DNA of 41,456 nt, from assembly GCA_018666555.1 (NCBI GenBank), contig JABIZD010000158.1, positions 1 through 41,456 of the forward strand, read 5' to 3'. This document shows, one piece after another, positions 16,812-24,321 of this stretch. The notes below the pieces were generated by a model. It worked only from the letters and a program-made list of their open reading frames with translations, was not told the origin of the DNA and searched no databases. The position numbers and the translations under genes are program-made. Source of the DNA: Gammaproteobacteria bacterium. Lineage in GTDB: Bacteria; Pseudomonadota; Gammaproteobacteria; Pseudomonadales; Azotimanducaceae. Position 1 is the stretch's first letter, and each line of letters starts with the position of its first letter.

Positions 16812-18398
16812 TTGAAAACAACAAGACGTGATCTGCTGAAAGTATTTTCAACCGGTGTGACTGTTGTGGCAGTCGGCTCGCCGCTGCTGGGTTGTTCACG
16901 ACCAGACGGTGCACTAAACCCAGCAGGGCAACCGTCTACCTCAGGGATAGCACTTATGACTGATCAACCGATCCATTACAAAACTTTATCCGAAGTCGCC
17001 ACCCTTATTGCGCAAGGTGACCTGGATTCAATTGATGTCACCGAGGCCTTGCTGGCACGAATCGAGCAGCTTGAACCGCGCTTACATGCTTACATTTCGG
17101 TGATGAAAGATCAGGCTATGGCAGCTGCAACGGAATCCGATGCTTTAAGGGATAATGGCCATGTGCTCGGCCCACTGCATGGTGTACCGATAGCAGTCAA
17201 GGACCTATGTCATAAAGCTGGCTGGGTTACCACGGGTGGTCATAGTTTTCGAAAGGACGCTGTAGCAGACGCTGATGCGACCGTAGTGTCAAGACTTGAA
17301 GCGGCTGGAGCCATATTATTAGGCAAATTGGCAACGACTGAAGGCGCCATGGTTGGATATCATCGGGATTTTGAGGTGCCCAGGAACCCCTGGGGAGATC
17401 TGGATCGCTGGCCTGGGGTCTCATCTGGTGGTTCGGGAGTAGCGACTGCTGCCGGTTTGTGTTTTGCCTCTCTGGGAACCGACACAGGGGGTTCGATTCG
17501 GTTTCCGTCAGCCGTGAATGGGTTAGTCGGGTTAAAACCAACCTGGGGAAGGGTTAGTCGCCATGGTGTGCTCGATCTCGCCCCCACATTAGACCATGTT
17601 GGCCCGATGACCCGCAGTGTTCGTGATGCTGCTAGGGTGCTTGGGGTTATAGCCGGTCATGATCTTGCTGACCCGACCACTCTGCATAGTGATGTTCCTG
17701 ATTATGAAGCGGAGATGGAAACAGGCGTGTCTGGCTTGAGGATTGGTTGGGATGAAGCCTATGCCACAAAGGATGTTGAAGCGCACGTGGCGCAAGCGGT
17801 CACCCAGGCGGTGGCGCTGCTGGCAGAATTAGGCGCTGATATCGTTAATATCAAAGTACCGCAGCTTACCGAGGATGAGCTGGCAGCCTGGGGCATTATA
17901 GCCGCATCGGAGGCCGCTGCAGTTCATGAGGCGACCTATCCATCCCAAGCGGATGCTTATGGAACCTATTTCCATGAATTTTTGCAGCAGGGTCGTGAAA
18001 CAAGTTCGGTCGATCTTGCCAAAGCCATATTTGCACGCAGGCGAGCTGTTGGCCGCATGGCCCCTGTTTTCCAGGGGATTGATGTCCTGGCTTGCCCGAC
18101 CCTGGCTAGCGAATCGTTCCGTTATAGTCCAGAGGGTGCCTATGGAGGCTTAGATACGGACAAGGGCACCATCGGCGGAGTACCCTTGAGCTGGTTTCCT
18201 CGAAGTGCACGCTTTGTTACTGTTTGGGATTACAACGGTTATCCTACATTGTCACTGCCTTGTGGTTTCTCCCCGGATCAGATTCCGCTAAGTTTAGAAT
18301 TGATTGCCCAGCCGTTGAATGAAGCATTACTACTCCGAGCGGGCCATTCATTTGAGCAGGCTTGTGACTTTTCAACGCGTCATCCGCTGCTAGTCTAG
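16812..18398 (+). CDS. Amidase-signature family hydrolase, Tat-exported lipoprotein
   Basis: The 528-residue product has the amidase-signature catalytic triad: Lys130 in AVKDL, cis-Ser205 in SSGGSG and nucleophile Ser228 in GTDTGGSIRFP, with the family's usual spacing. The TTG at 16812 is preferred to a GTG 13 codons upstream because AAAGAG precedes it and because the protein then begins with a compact Tat signal (KTTRRDLLK, Arg5/Arg6), a hydrophobic stretch and the lipobox LLGC (Cys28). The enzyme is therefore predicted to be folded in the cytoplasm, exported by Tat and lipid-anchored facing the periplasm. It would hydrolyse an amide or possibly an ester outside the cytoplasm. Most family members are cytoplasmic. 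It is followed 172 bases later by an aldehyde dehydrogenase gene on the same strand. Confidence 0.9.
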   Translation: MKTTRRDLLKVFSTGVTVVAVGSPLLGCSRPDGALNPAGQPSTSGIALMTDQPIHYKTLSEVATLIAQGDLDSIDVTEALLARIEQLEPRLHAYISVMKDQAMAAATESDALRDNGHVLGPLHGVPIAVKDLCHKAGWVTTGGHSFRKDAVADADATVVSRLEAAGAILLGKLATTEGAMVGYHRDFEVPRNPWGDLDRWPGVSSGGSGVATAAGLCFASLGTDTGGSIRFPSAVNGLVGLKPTWGRVSRHGVLDLAPTLDHVGPMTRSVRDAARVLGVIAGHDLADPTTLHSDVPDYEAEMETGVSGLRIGWDEAYATKDVEAHVAQAVTQAVALLAELGADIVNIKVPQLTEDELAAWGIIAASEAAAVHEATYPSQADAYGTYFHEFLQQGRETSSVDLAKAIFARRRAVGRMAPVFQGIDVLACPTLASESFRYSPEGAYGGLDTDKGTIGGVPLSWFPRSARFVTVWDYNGYPTLSLPCGFSPDQIPLSLELIAQPLNEALLLRAGHSFEQACDFSTRHPLLV

Positions 18399-18458
18399 TT
18401 CAGGCTGAATGTAGGCAAGATTGGCGCGATCCGGGCCGGACTTAATCGGGGATTGAAA

Positions 18459-18540
18459 CCGGTTAAAAATGGCAGTGGTTTTAAATGTCGTTTACCGACT
18501 ATTCCAACCCAACTAAGGATAAAATCTTCATTTTAACCGG
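18459..18540. promoter_or_regulatory. Ten-base inverted repeats upstream of the aldehyde dehydrogenase
   Basis: CCGGTTAAAA (18459-18468) and its exact reverse complement TTTTAACCGG (18531-18540) stand 62 bases apart in the 172-base gap before the aldehyde dehydrogenase gene. The first copy lies within the palindrome AACCGGTT. The second ends 30 bases before the ATG. Paired sites at this spacing could support DNA looping by a regulator, or form a long RNA stem. This is inference from symmetry. Confidence 0.35.
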
Positions 18541-18570
18541 CTGGCAAAGTAATAATTTTAGGAGAAAAAA

Positions 18571-20037
18571 ATGTTTTTAGATCTTAATGATCCTGGTCTG
18601 CTGCGCCAGCAGGCGCTTATCAATGGAGCATGGCTCGATGCTGATAACCAGCAGACTCTGGACGTTATTAATCCTTCCAGCGGGCAGGTTATCGCCGCTG
18701 TTGCTCGATGTGGAACCCTTGAGACCCGCAAGGCCATTGCTGCAGCAGAAGCTGCGCAGCTAACCTGGAAGCAATACTCGGCTCGACAGAGGGGGGATTT
18801 ACTGCGCAGTTGGTTTGAATCAATGCTCGAGCACATCGATGATCTGGCGAAGATTTTAACGGCTGAGCAAGGCAAGCCTCTGGCTGAAGCAAAAGGTGAG
18901 ATCGCCTATGGTGCAGGTTACATAGAGTGGTTTGCAGAAGAGGCCAAGCGCATCTATGGTGATACCATCGCTGCTCCAGACAGCGATAAGCGAATTGTCT
19001 GTATTAAACAACCGGTCGGGGTGGTGGCTTGCATAACGCCCTGGAATTTCCCCAATGCCATGTTAACGCGCAAGCTGGCCCCGGCATTGGCGGCAGGCTG
19101 TAGCGTGGTGTGCAAGCCAGCTAACGCGACGCCACTGTCAGCCTATGCTATCGCCGAATTGGCTTGCAGGGTCGGGATACCTGACGGCGTTATTAATATT
19201 CTTACCGGGGTCACCTCTGAAATCGGCGCTGAAATGACGTCGAATCCAAAAGTCAGGAAATTGAGTTTCACGGGATCAACTGAAGTGGGCAAACAGCTAA
19301 TTGAACAGTGTGCTGGCACGGTTAAGCGCACATCCATGGAGCTGGGAGGCAATGCACCATTCATCGTATTTGATGATGCTGACCTGGCTGAGGCAGTGAA
19401 AGGCGCAATTGTAAGTAAATTTCGGAATGCCGGCCAAACCTGTGTCTGTACTAACCGCTTGCTGGTGCAGGAAACTGTCTATGATGAGTTTGTACAGCTT
19501 TTTCAAAAGGCGGTAGCTGAGCTGACCATAGGTGATGGTTTTGATGAGGGGATTAGTATCGGACCACTCATTGATGCTGGCGCGGCTGCAGACGTAAGAG
19601 GCTTTATTGATGATGCGATTGCTAAAGGGGCGACTTCAATTTCGGATCAAACCATCACCGAAGGCATGCCAGAGACTTTCGTGGCACCGGTTATCCTGAC
19701 CGGTGCGACGCCGGATATGCGGGTGTTCTCGGACGAGATATTTGGTCCAGTCGCGCCTGTTTTCAGTTTCAAAGATGAAAGTGAAGCAATTGCATTAGCC
19801 AACGATACAACTGTTGGCCTGGCCTGTTATTTCTATACTAGGGATATTGGTCGTATATGGCGTGTTGCCGAAGCGCTTGAATACGGCATTGTTGGGATAA
19901 ACGAAGGGCTTATCTCGAATCCCATGGCGCCGTTTGGAGGCGTCAAGGAATCTGGCCAGGGGCGCGAAGGTTCCAAGTATGGTATGGATGATTACCTGGA
20001 AATTAAATATATGTGTATGGGTGGTATTAATTCCTAG
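18571..20037 (+). CDS. gabD: NAD(P)-dependent succinate-semialdehyde-dehydrogenase-like aldehyde dehydrogenase
   Basis: A 488-residue aldehyde dehydrogenase. The cysteine nucleophile is in FRNAGQTCVCTNR (Cys291) and the general-base glutamate in MELGGNAPFIVF (Glu257); ITPWNFPNAMLTRKLAPALA and LSFTGSTEVGK are the cofactor-binding signatures. The CVC form of the active site and the ELGGNAPFIVFDDAD run are typical of succinate-semialdehyde dehydrogenases, which oxidise succinate semialdehyde to succinate at the end of GABA, putrescine or guanidinobutyrate breakdown. Related semialdehydes, such as glutarate semialdehyde, are possible. GGAGA precedes the ATG. With a ureohydrolase-family gene in the same cluster, an amine route through a semialdehyde is attractive but unproven. 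The gene symbol is by similarity of motifs. Confidence 0.88.
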   Translation: MFLDLNDPGLLRQQALINGAWLDADNQQTLDVINPSSGQVIAAVARCGTLETRKAIAAAEAAQLTWKQYSARQRGDLLRSWFESMLEHIDDLAKILTAEQGKPLAEAKGEIAYGAGYIEWFAEEAKRIYGDTIAAPDSDKRIVCIKQPVGVVACITPWNFPNAMLTRKLAPALAAGCSVVCKPANATPLSAYAIAELACRVGIPDGVINILTGVTSEIGAEMTSNPKVRKLSFTGSTEVGKQLIEQCAGTVKRTSMELGGNAPFIVFDDADLAEAVKGAIVSKFRNAGQTCVCTNRLLVQETVYDEFVQLFQKAVAELTIGDGFDEGISIGPLIDAGAAADVRGFIDDAIAKGATSISDQTITEGMPETFVAPVILTGATPDMRVFSDEIFGPVAPVFSFKDESEAIALANDTTVGLACYFYTRDIGRIWRVAEALEYGIVGINEGLISNPMAPFGGVKESGQGREGSKYGMDDYLEIKYMCMGGINS

Positions 20038-20038
20038 G

Positions 20039-20062
20039 CCCTTGGCAGTCCTGCCGCTAGGG
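20039..20062 (+). terminator. Hairpin right after the aldehyde dehydrogenase stop
   Basis: GGCAG (20044-20048) pairs with CTGCC (20051-20055), extended by CCCT (20039-20042) with AGGG (20059-20062) after small bulges. It begins one base after the stop codon. There is no T-tract, so efficiency as an intrinsic terminator is doubtful; it could protect the mRNA end. Confidence 0.3.
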
Positions 20063-20272
20063 ATGGATTGGTGAATGCAATGCCATTGCCTGACGGTGAC
20101 AACCAATTTCTTTGGAGCAAAGCGCTGCACCCTTAGTATCAGCTTGAGCAGAGTGGCCTGGCAATCACTGAAATTTGGTTGAGTTCGGGCCGGCGAGCCA
20201 GAACCGAACAGGGGCACGCCAAGCTTCAGCTGCATAAGGTTAAAGCAGTCAGGATAAGGCTGGAGACAGGTT

Positions 20273-20656
20273 TTACGAAGTTGGCCCTGGACGATATCGG
20301 CAGTTCGAGCGAATAAACATGACATTGTTGCCTACCCTTATCAGGTTGTTTTCGAGAATATTCAGGCTGCTTTGCACATCAGCTACCGCTTCAGCAACGT
20401 CACTGATCTGCAACTCGATAGCCGGTATGGCCGTGGTGACGGCGCCAAAATCAGTCTGGCTTTCAGTGAACGCCTCATGGTGTTGTTGCAGATGCTGTTC
20501 AAGGGCCAAAATCCTGTTATACACCGCAAGGGTTGCGGAGCTCAATTTCGGGTCAGTGGTAGCCGCGTAGGCGGCTGCGATAGTGCTTGTGTTGAGGCCG
20601 TCGTTGACTATGTAGCCGGCCATAAAAACGCTTAATAGTAATAGTTTATTCATCAT
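20273..20656 (-). CDS. Small exported coiled-coil protein, unknown function
   Basis: A 127-residue product not recognised as any known family. It starts with two adjacent ATG codons behind GGAG. Residues 1-32 (MMNKLLLLSVFMAGYIV, then a polar stretch ending AAAYA) resemble a signal peptide. Residues about 35-110 are helical and heptad-like (RILALEQHLQQHHEAF; IPAIELQISDVAEAVADVQS; LNILENNLIRVGNNV), which suggests a coiled coil. The C-terminus has one cysteine (RSNCRY). It is encoded opposite to its neighbours between the aldehyde dehydrogenase and acyl-CoA dehydrogenase 2. The ribosome-binding site and signal peptide support a real gene; the function is unknown. Confidence 0.55.
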   Translation of the reverse strand: MMNKLLLLSVFMAGYIVNDGLNTSTIAAAYAATTDPKLSSATLAVYNRILALEQHLQQHHEAFTESQTDFGAVTTAIPAIELQISDVAEAVADVQSSLNILENNLIRVGNNVMFIRSNCRYRPGPTS

Positions 20657-21100
20657 GTTCTCCAGGGCTTGTCATCAGTTTACAGGCTATAGGTGCCTGT
20701 CTGTTTTAAGTTGTCAGCGATTCAGGAGTATCAATGTTGCACTATGATGGCGGTGATGCCAATCAGTCCGGATTGAAAGCTCGAGTCCTGTCCGCCTGGC
20801 CTCGTCTGTGGATACCACACCGGCCTGGCGTATTGATTTTGAGCCATCGAGCAGCTAAAGGTAGTCTTCAGGGTTGTTGGATAAATAAATGGGGTTACCA
20901 GACAGGATGGCCCTAACAAAGTGGGCTTTGATGGTATGCAGGATATTGGCAGATGAGCAGGACGCAACGAGAAAGCACAAATGACTCGGACCCGGTTTGG
21001 TGAAAAGAAGCCGATAGAAGAGTGCTTTTTGATACGGGCAAGATTATGCTGGGGTAGAAGTAAACGATTAAAAACTAAAGTAAGCGCTTAGGAGAAGAAG
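20657..21100. other. 444-base intergenic region with a palindrome before the next gene
   Basis: No convincing gene is seen; frames of about 60-80 codons exist on both strands but have no ribosome-binding site and odd composition. The right end carries the palindrome TAAGCGCTTA and the AGGAGAAG ribosome-binding site of acyl-CoA dehydrogenase 2. Confidence 0.5.
21081..21090. promoter_or_regulatory. Palindrome TAAGCGCTTA abutting the ribosome-binding site
   Basis: This perfect 10-base palindrome ends at the first base of the GGAGAAG ribosome-binding site of acyl-CoA dehydrogenase 2. Its place suggests an operator or a small hairpin affecting translation start. No second copy was noticed in the window. 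Confidence 0.3.
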
Positions 21101-22300
21101 ATGCTGAGTTTATCGATACCCGAACATGTTGAACCTATCAGGCAGAAAGTGCTGTCCTTTATCGAGCAGGAAGTTTATCCCATCGAAAGTGAATTACTCG
21201 AAGATAAGGTCAGTTCACGTCGAGGTCAATTGATGAAAGACCTGATGCAGAAAGCTAAAGATGCAGGATTATGGGCGTTGGGTCACCCAGAAGAAATAGG
21301 CGGAGGTGGACTGCCTTTTATGGACTATGTGTTTGTTAATGAAGTGGTTGGGCGCTCTGAGATCGCGACGGTGGCGCTCGGAACCCATTCTCTGCAGGAT
21401 TCCATCATGTTGCATCGTTACGCCAATGATCAATGGCGGGATAAGTATCTCAAGCCACTGGTGGATGGCGAGGTGTTCCCAAGCTTTGGTATGACTGAGC
21501 CGGAGGTTGCCAGTTCGGATCCAACCCAATTGCAGACCAAGGCTGAGCTTGATGGTGATCAGTGGGTAATCAATGGTCGAAAATGGTTCACATCCGGAGC
21601 AGGCAACGCGGCCTATACGACTGTCATGGTGCGAACGGAGTTTGATGCCCCGGATCATTCAGCCTTCTCAATGATTGTCGTTCCAACGGATACCCAGGGT
21701 TATAACATCATCCGTGATGTAAAAGTCATGGGGCAGGCAGATGGTCATTACGAGGTGGTCTATGACAATGTCCGCGTTCCTAAGGAAAACCTGCTGGGTC
21801 CGCGCGGGCAGGGCTTTAAGATAGCCCAGGATCGCCTGGGTCCAGGCAGGATATTCCATTGCATGCGCTGGCTTGGTCAGGCCCAGAGAGCGTTTGACCT
21901 CATGTGTAACAGAGCCAATAACCGAGTCGCTTTTGGCAAACCGCTAGGCCAGCATCAGCAGATTCAGAAGTTTATTTTTGATACCGCAGCGGAAATACAG
22001 GCATCCAGGTTGCTCACGTTGCATGCTGCTCAGAAGATTGACCAGGGCGATGAAGCGCGCATTGAAATCGGGCTCATTAAAGTTTATGGGGCGAGCATGT
22101 TACATAATGCGATAGATCGAGCGATCCAGGTGCACGGTGCCCTGGGTGTCACCGAGGATACTCCGCTTGAGCGAATGTATCGGCATGCGCGCTATGCCAG
22201 AATCTATGATGGTGCGGATGAGGTTCATGTCATGAATACAGCCCGCAGAATCCTGCGCACCTATGGTAGCGGTGACAGCTTTGATTTTGGCCTGCGTTAA
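21101..22300 (+). CDS. Acyl-CoA dehydrogenase 2 (FadE2/ACAD10-11-like)
   Basis: A 399-residue acyl-CoA dehydrogenase. The signature FGMTEPEVASSDPTQLQTKA and the WVINGRKWFTSGAG strand are present. The C-terminal motif ARIYDGADEVHVMNTARRIL, with DGxDEVH instead of EGTxE, is typical of the subgroup related to ACAD10/ACAD11 and bacterial FadE2, which is distinct from acyl-CoA dehydrogenase 1 in this cluster. Members act on unusual, including hydroxylated or branched, acyl-CoAs. AGGAGAAG provides a strong ribosome-binding site. Its stop codon overlaps the start of the next SDR by one base (TAATG), so the two proteins are probably made together and may act on successive intermediates. Confidence 0.92.
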   Translation: MLSLSIPEHVEPIRQKVLSFIEQEVYPIESELLEDKVSSRRGQLMKDLMQKAKDAGLWALGHPEEIGGGGLPFMDYVFVNEVVGRSEIATVALGTHSLQDSIMLHRYANDQWRDKYLKPLVDGEVFPSFGMTEPEVASSDPTQLQTKAELDGDQWVINGRKWFTSGAGNAAYTTVMVRTEFDAPDHSAFSMIVVPTDTQGYNIIRDVKVMGQADGHYEVVYDNVRVPKENLLGPRGQGFKIAQDRLGPGRIFHCMRWLGQAQRAFDLMCNRANNRVAFGKPLGQHQQIQKFIFDTAAEIQASRLLTLHAAQKIDQGDEARIEIGLIKVYGASMLHNAIDRAIQVHGALGVTEDTPLERMYRHARYARIYDGADEVHVMNTARRILRTYGSGDSFDFGLR

Positions 22301-23028
22301 TGGGCAGGCTTGATCATAAGGTCTGCTTGATTACAGGCGGCGCAAGAGGACAAGGCGAAGAAGAAGTCAGGTTGTTTCAGAAACAAGGCGCGATTGTTTG
22401 GTTGTGTGACGTGCTCGACGATCTGGGCCAGCCCTTGGCCGACGAGTTAGGCGTTCAATATCGGCATCTTGATGTCACAGACGAAGCTGCCTGGCAGAAT
22501 CTGGTTGAAGAAATTGTCAGAACCTCTGGAGGCATACACGGGCTCGTCAATAATGCGGCTATTTTCAGGGTAGGCCGGTTGAAAACCACGTCTGTGGAGG
22601 ACTTTCAAGCGGTCATGCGTGTGAACACGTTGGGCGTATTCCTGGGGATGAAGACGGTTGCCGAGCCAATGACGGAGTCGGGTGGCGGCTCTATCGTCAA
22701 TATATCTTCAATGGCGGGCTTACGTGCATCAGTGGGTTCATTTGCCTATGGTGCATCCAAATGGGCGGTTACCGGTATGAGCAAGACTGCCGCAGTGGAA
22801 CTGGCGAGGAAGGGAATTCGGGTGAACTCGGTTCATCCTGGCTTGATTGAAACCCCGATGGTTGAAGATGTGCCGATCAACAAAGAAGGTATTATCCGCA
22901 GAACGCCACTGGGCCGAATTGCCCAGGCGGAGGAAGTCGCTCGGATGGCCTTATTCCTCACCAGTGATGAGAGTTCCTATTCGACCGGGTCTGAATTCAT
23001 TATCGACGGCGGGTTAAATGCCCTGTAA
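22300..23028 (+). CDS. Short-chain dehydrogenase/reductase (SDR) 3
   Basis: A 242-residue classical SDR, translationally coupled to acyl-CoA dehydrogenase 2 through a TAATG overlap. Motifs are TGGARGQGEEEV (the Gly-rich loop, with GQGEE typical of the 3-alpha/20-beta-hydroxysteroid-dehydrogenase-like group), the CDV acidic cap, LVNNAAIF, NISSMAG and Tyr150/Lys154 in YGASK. The end GSEFIIDGGLNAL is normal. The coupling suggests it oxidises a hydroxyacyl product of a preceding desaturation and hydration, or prepares the substrate for desaturation. SDRs of this subgroup often act on steroids or terpenes, but substrate cannot be read. Confidence 0.9.
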   Translation: MGRLDHKVCLITGGARGQGEEEVRLFQKQGAIVWLCDVLDDLGQPLADELGVQYRHLDVTDEAAWQNLVEEIVRTSGGIHGLVNNAAIFRVGRLKTTSVEDFQAVMRVNTLGVFLGMKTVAEPMTESGGGSIVNISSMAGLRASVGSFAYGASKWAVTGMSKTAAVELARKGIRVNSVHPGLIETPMVEDVPINKEGIIRRTPLGRIAQAEEVARMALFLTSDESSYSTGSEFIIDGGLNAL

Positions 23029-23073
23029 GCGGTTTAACTGCTGGCGCGTGGGTGACTTTACGCTGTAGCCTGG

Positions 23074-23090
23074 GGTCAATGTGATTGACC
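23074..23090. terminator. Small hairpin between convergent genes
   Basis: GGTCAA (23074-23079) and TTGACC (23085-23090) form a perfect 6-base stem with a 5-base loop. It covers the stop codon of the minus-strand DUF1295 gene, 46 bases after the SDR 3 stop. It could act as a weak bidirectional stop; there is no T-tract. Confidence 0.25.
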
Positions 23091-23957
23091 GCCTCGGACG
23101 AATGGGTTTAACACAATGGAAGGCGTGCGCTGCAGATACAGTTTGTATTCAGGATCGTCTCCCCATCGGCGCCTGGCTTGAGCTTCCAGCATTCGAACTC
23201 CGCTGATTTTGGTCAGCAGGAAAAACACAAAAATCGGCGAGATCAGGGTCACCAGTTGCAAGCCTTCAAGGACAGGAAAGGCAGCGACCGCAATTCCAGT
23301 CCAGAGCAAAATTTCGCCGAAATAGTTAGGGTGCCTTGACCAGGCCCACAGGCCATGTTGGATAAATTTACCGGAATTACTTTCCTGGAGGCGAAACGCT
23401 GTTTTTTGTCTGTCTGCGATCACTTCGATCATAAAGCCAGCCAACCACAGACCGCATCCGGACAATACCCATACATCTAATGGATGAGGTTCAGCGGTTA
23501 GCAGGGCAGTCAAACCAGCGCAAAAGGTGAGAGAGACCCACATGCCCTGAAAGGTCCAGGTCATGAGGAATTGCAGGAAGTCCGGTTTGATGCTCCGAAA
23601 CCGGGTATCGTGACCGACTTGCTTGACTCTTGTGTAGAGAAAGCTACCTAACCTTACGGCCCAGATGATAACCATCGCAGCAATGGCGATCGATCCTGGC
23701 TGCAGGCTTGATACAGACAGCGCGGTAGCTGCAAGAACGATATAGGTCAGGGAGCCCAGTAAGTCAAAATATTTTTCGGTCTGGAAAGCATAAGCAGGGA
23801 TGAAAGCCAACCATTGAATGATAAAGGCGAGCAACACGAAGCTAACCAACAGAGGCAAGCCGGTATCCTGAGCTTGCGTACTTGCGGCAGTGGCAATTGA
23901 AAGGGTAACAATAAGTGCGGCCAGAATACCGGTTATGGACTGCGTATTTTTTGTCAT
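23076..23957 (-). CDS. DUF1295 membrane protein (steroid 5-alpha-reductase-like fold)
   Basis: A 293-residue polytopic membrane protein with about six to seven hydrophobic segments. The C-terminal signature LWAWSRHPNYFGEILLWTGI is diagnostic of DUF1295 and related to the steroid 5-alpha-reductase/isoprenylcysteine methyltransferase superfamily, where this region binds the nicotinamide or SAM cofactor. AGGAGAGG lies just before the ATG. Its substrate is unknown; unsaturated lipids are a reasonable guess. DUF1295 genes often occur in ECF-sigma/ChrR singlet-oxygen regulons together with lipid-modifying genes, and a sigma/ChrR pair lies 1.5 kb away here, so it may be part of such a module. That link is inference. 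Confidence 0.88.
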   Translation of the reverse strand: MTKNTQSITGILAALIVTLSIATAASTQAQDTGLPLLVSFVLLAFIIQWLAFIPAYAFQTEKYFDLLGSLTYIVLAATALSVSSLQPGSIAIAAMVIIWAVRLGSFLYTRVKQVGHDTRFRSIKPDFLQFLMTWTFQGMWVSLTFCAGLTALLTAEPHPLDVWVLSGCGLWLAGFMIEVIADRQKTAFRLQESNSGKFIQHGLWAWSRHPNYFGEILLWTGIAVAAFPVLEGLQLVTLISPIFVFFLLTKISGVRMLEAQARRRWGDDPEYKLYLQRTPSIVLNPFVRGGQSH

Positions 23958-24321
23958 GGTGCCTCTCCTTTAAAAAAGCGTCTAAAGCTGGATTCCTGCC
24001 AGGTAGCAGTCGCTGTTACGAGTTCTACTTCACTGGATTTGCAGGCCTTTTGTTGTATTTGTTCCAGCGGTTCTGGCCACTGTTGCTTTTATTGGCGGTA
24101 CGCATCCTGCATAGTTAAATTAAGATTGCAGATTTGAGGCCATCATTACTGGGCCCGGATTTGTCCTCTCAAGGGGTAAATAGACACAACCCGTTAGCGT
24201 ATTGCTCGTTAAACCGCCGCGCTGATGGCCTGCTGCTTTCCTGATTACTTCTACTCTGTTTATTTATTCGTTCAATTAACGTGATTGGATCACTTTTGCC
24301 CGACTGGACCCTTTTTAAACC
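23958..24321. other. 364-base intergenic region, no gene supported
   Basis: This gap lies between two minus-strand genes. A plus-strand frame crossing 23915-24118 encodes a hydrophobic stretch but lacks a ribosome-binding site and overlaps the DUF1295 start, so it is not called. TGATCC occurs on the minus strand at 24287-24292, without a convincing -10 box at the right distance. Confidence 0.45.

Noticed and set aside
19795-20325. Minus-strand frame of 176 codons antisense to the aldehyde dehydrogenase end
   Set aside because: Most of it is antisense to a well-supported gene, and it overlaps the better-supported exported coiled-coil gene.
20734-20916. Sixty-codon plus-strand frame in the gap before acyl-CoA dehydrogenase 2
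   Set aside because: No ribosome-binding site, and an improbable Trp- and Gly-rich translation with no family pattern.
24263-24292. Possible second ECF11-type promoter on the minus strand (TGATCC at 24287-24292)
   Set aside because: At 18 bases the -10 would be AATAAA; a TAA-type box fits only at 20 bases, and the DUF1295 start is about 300 bases away.
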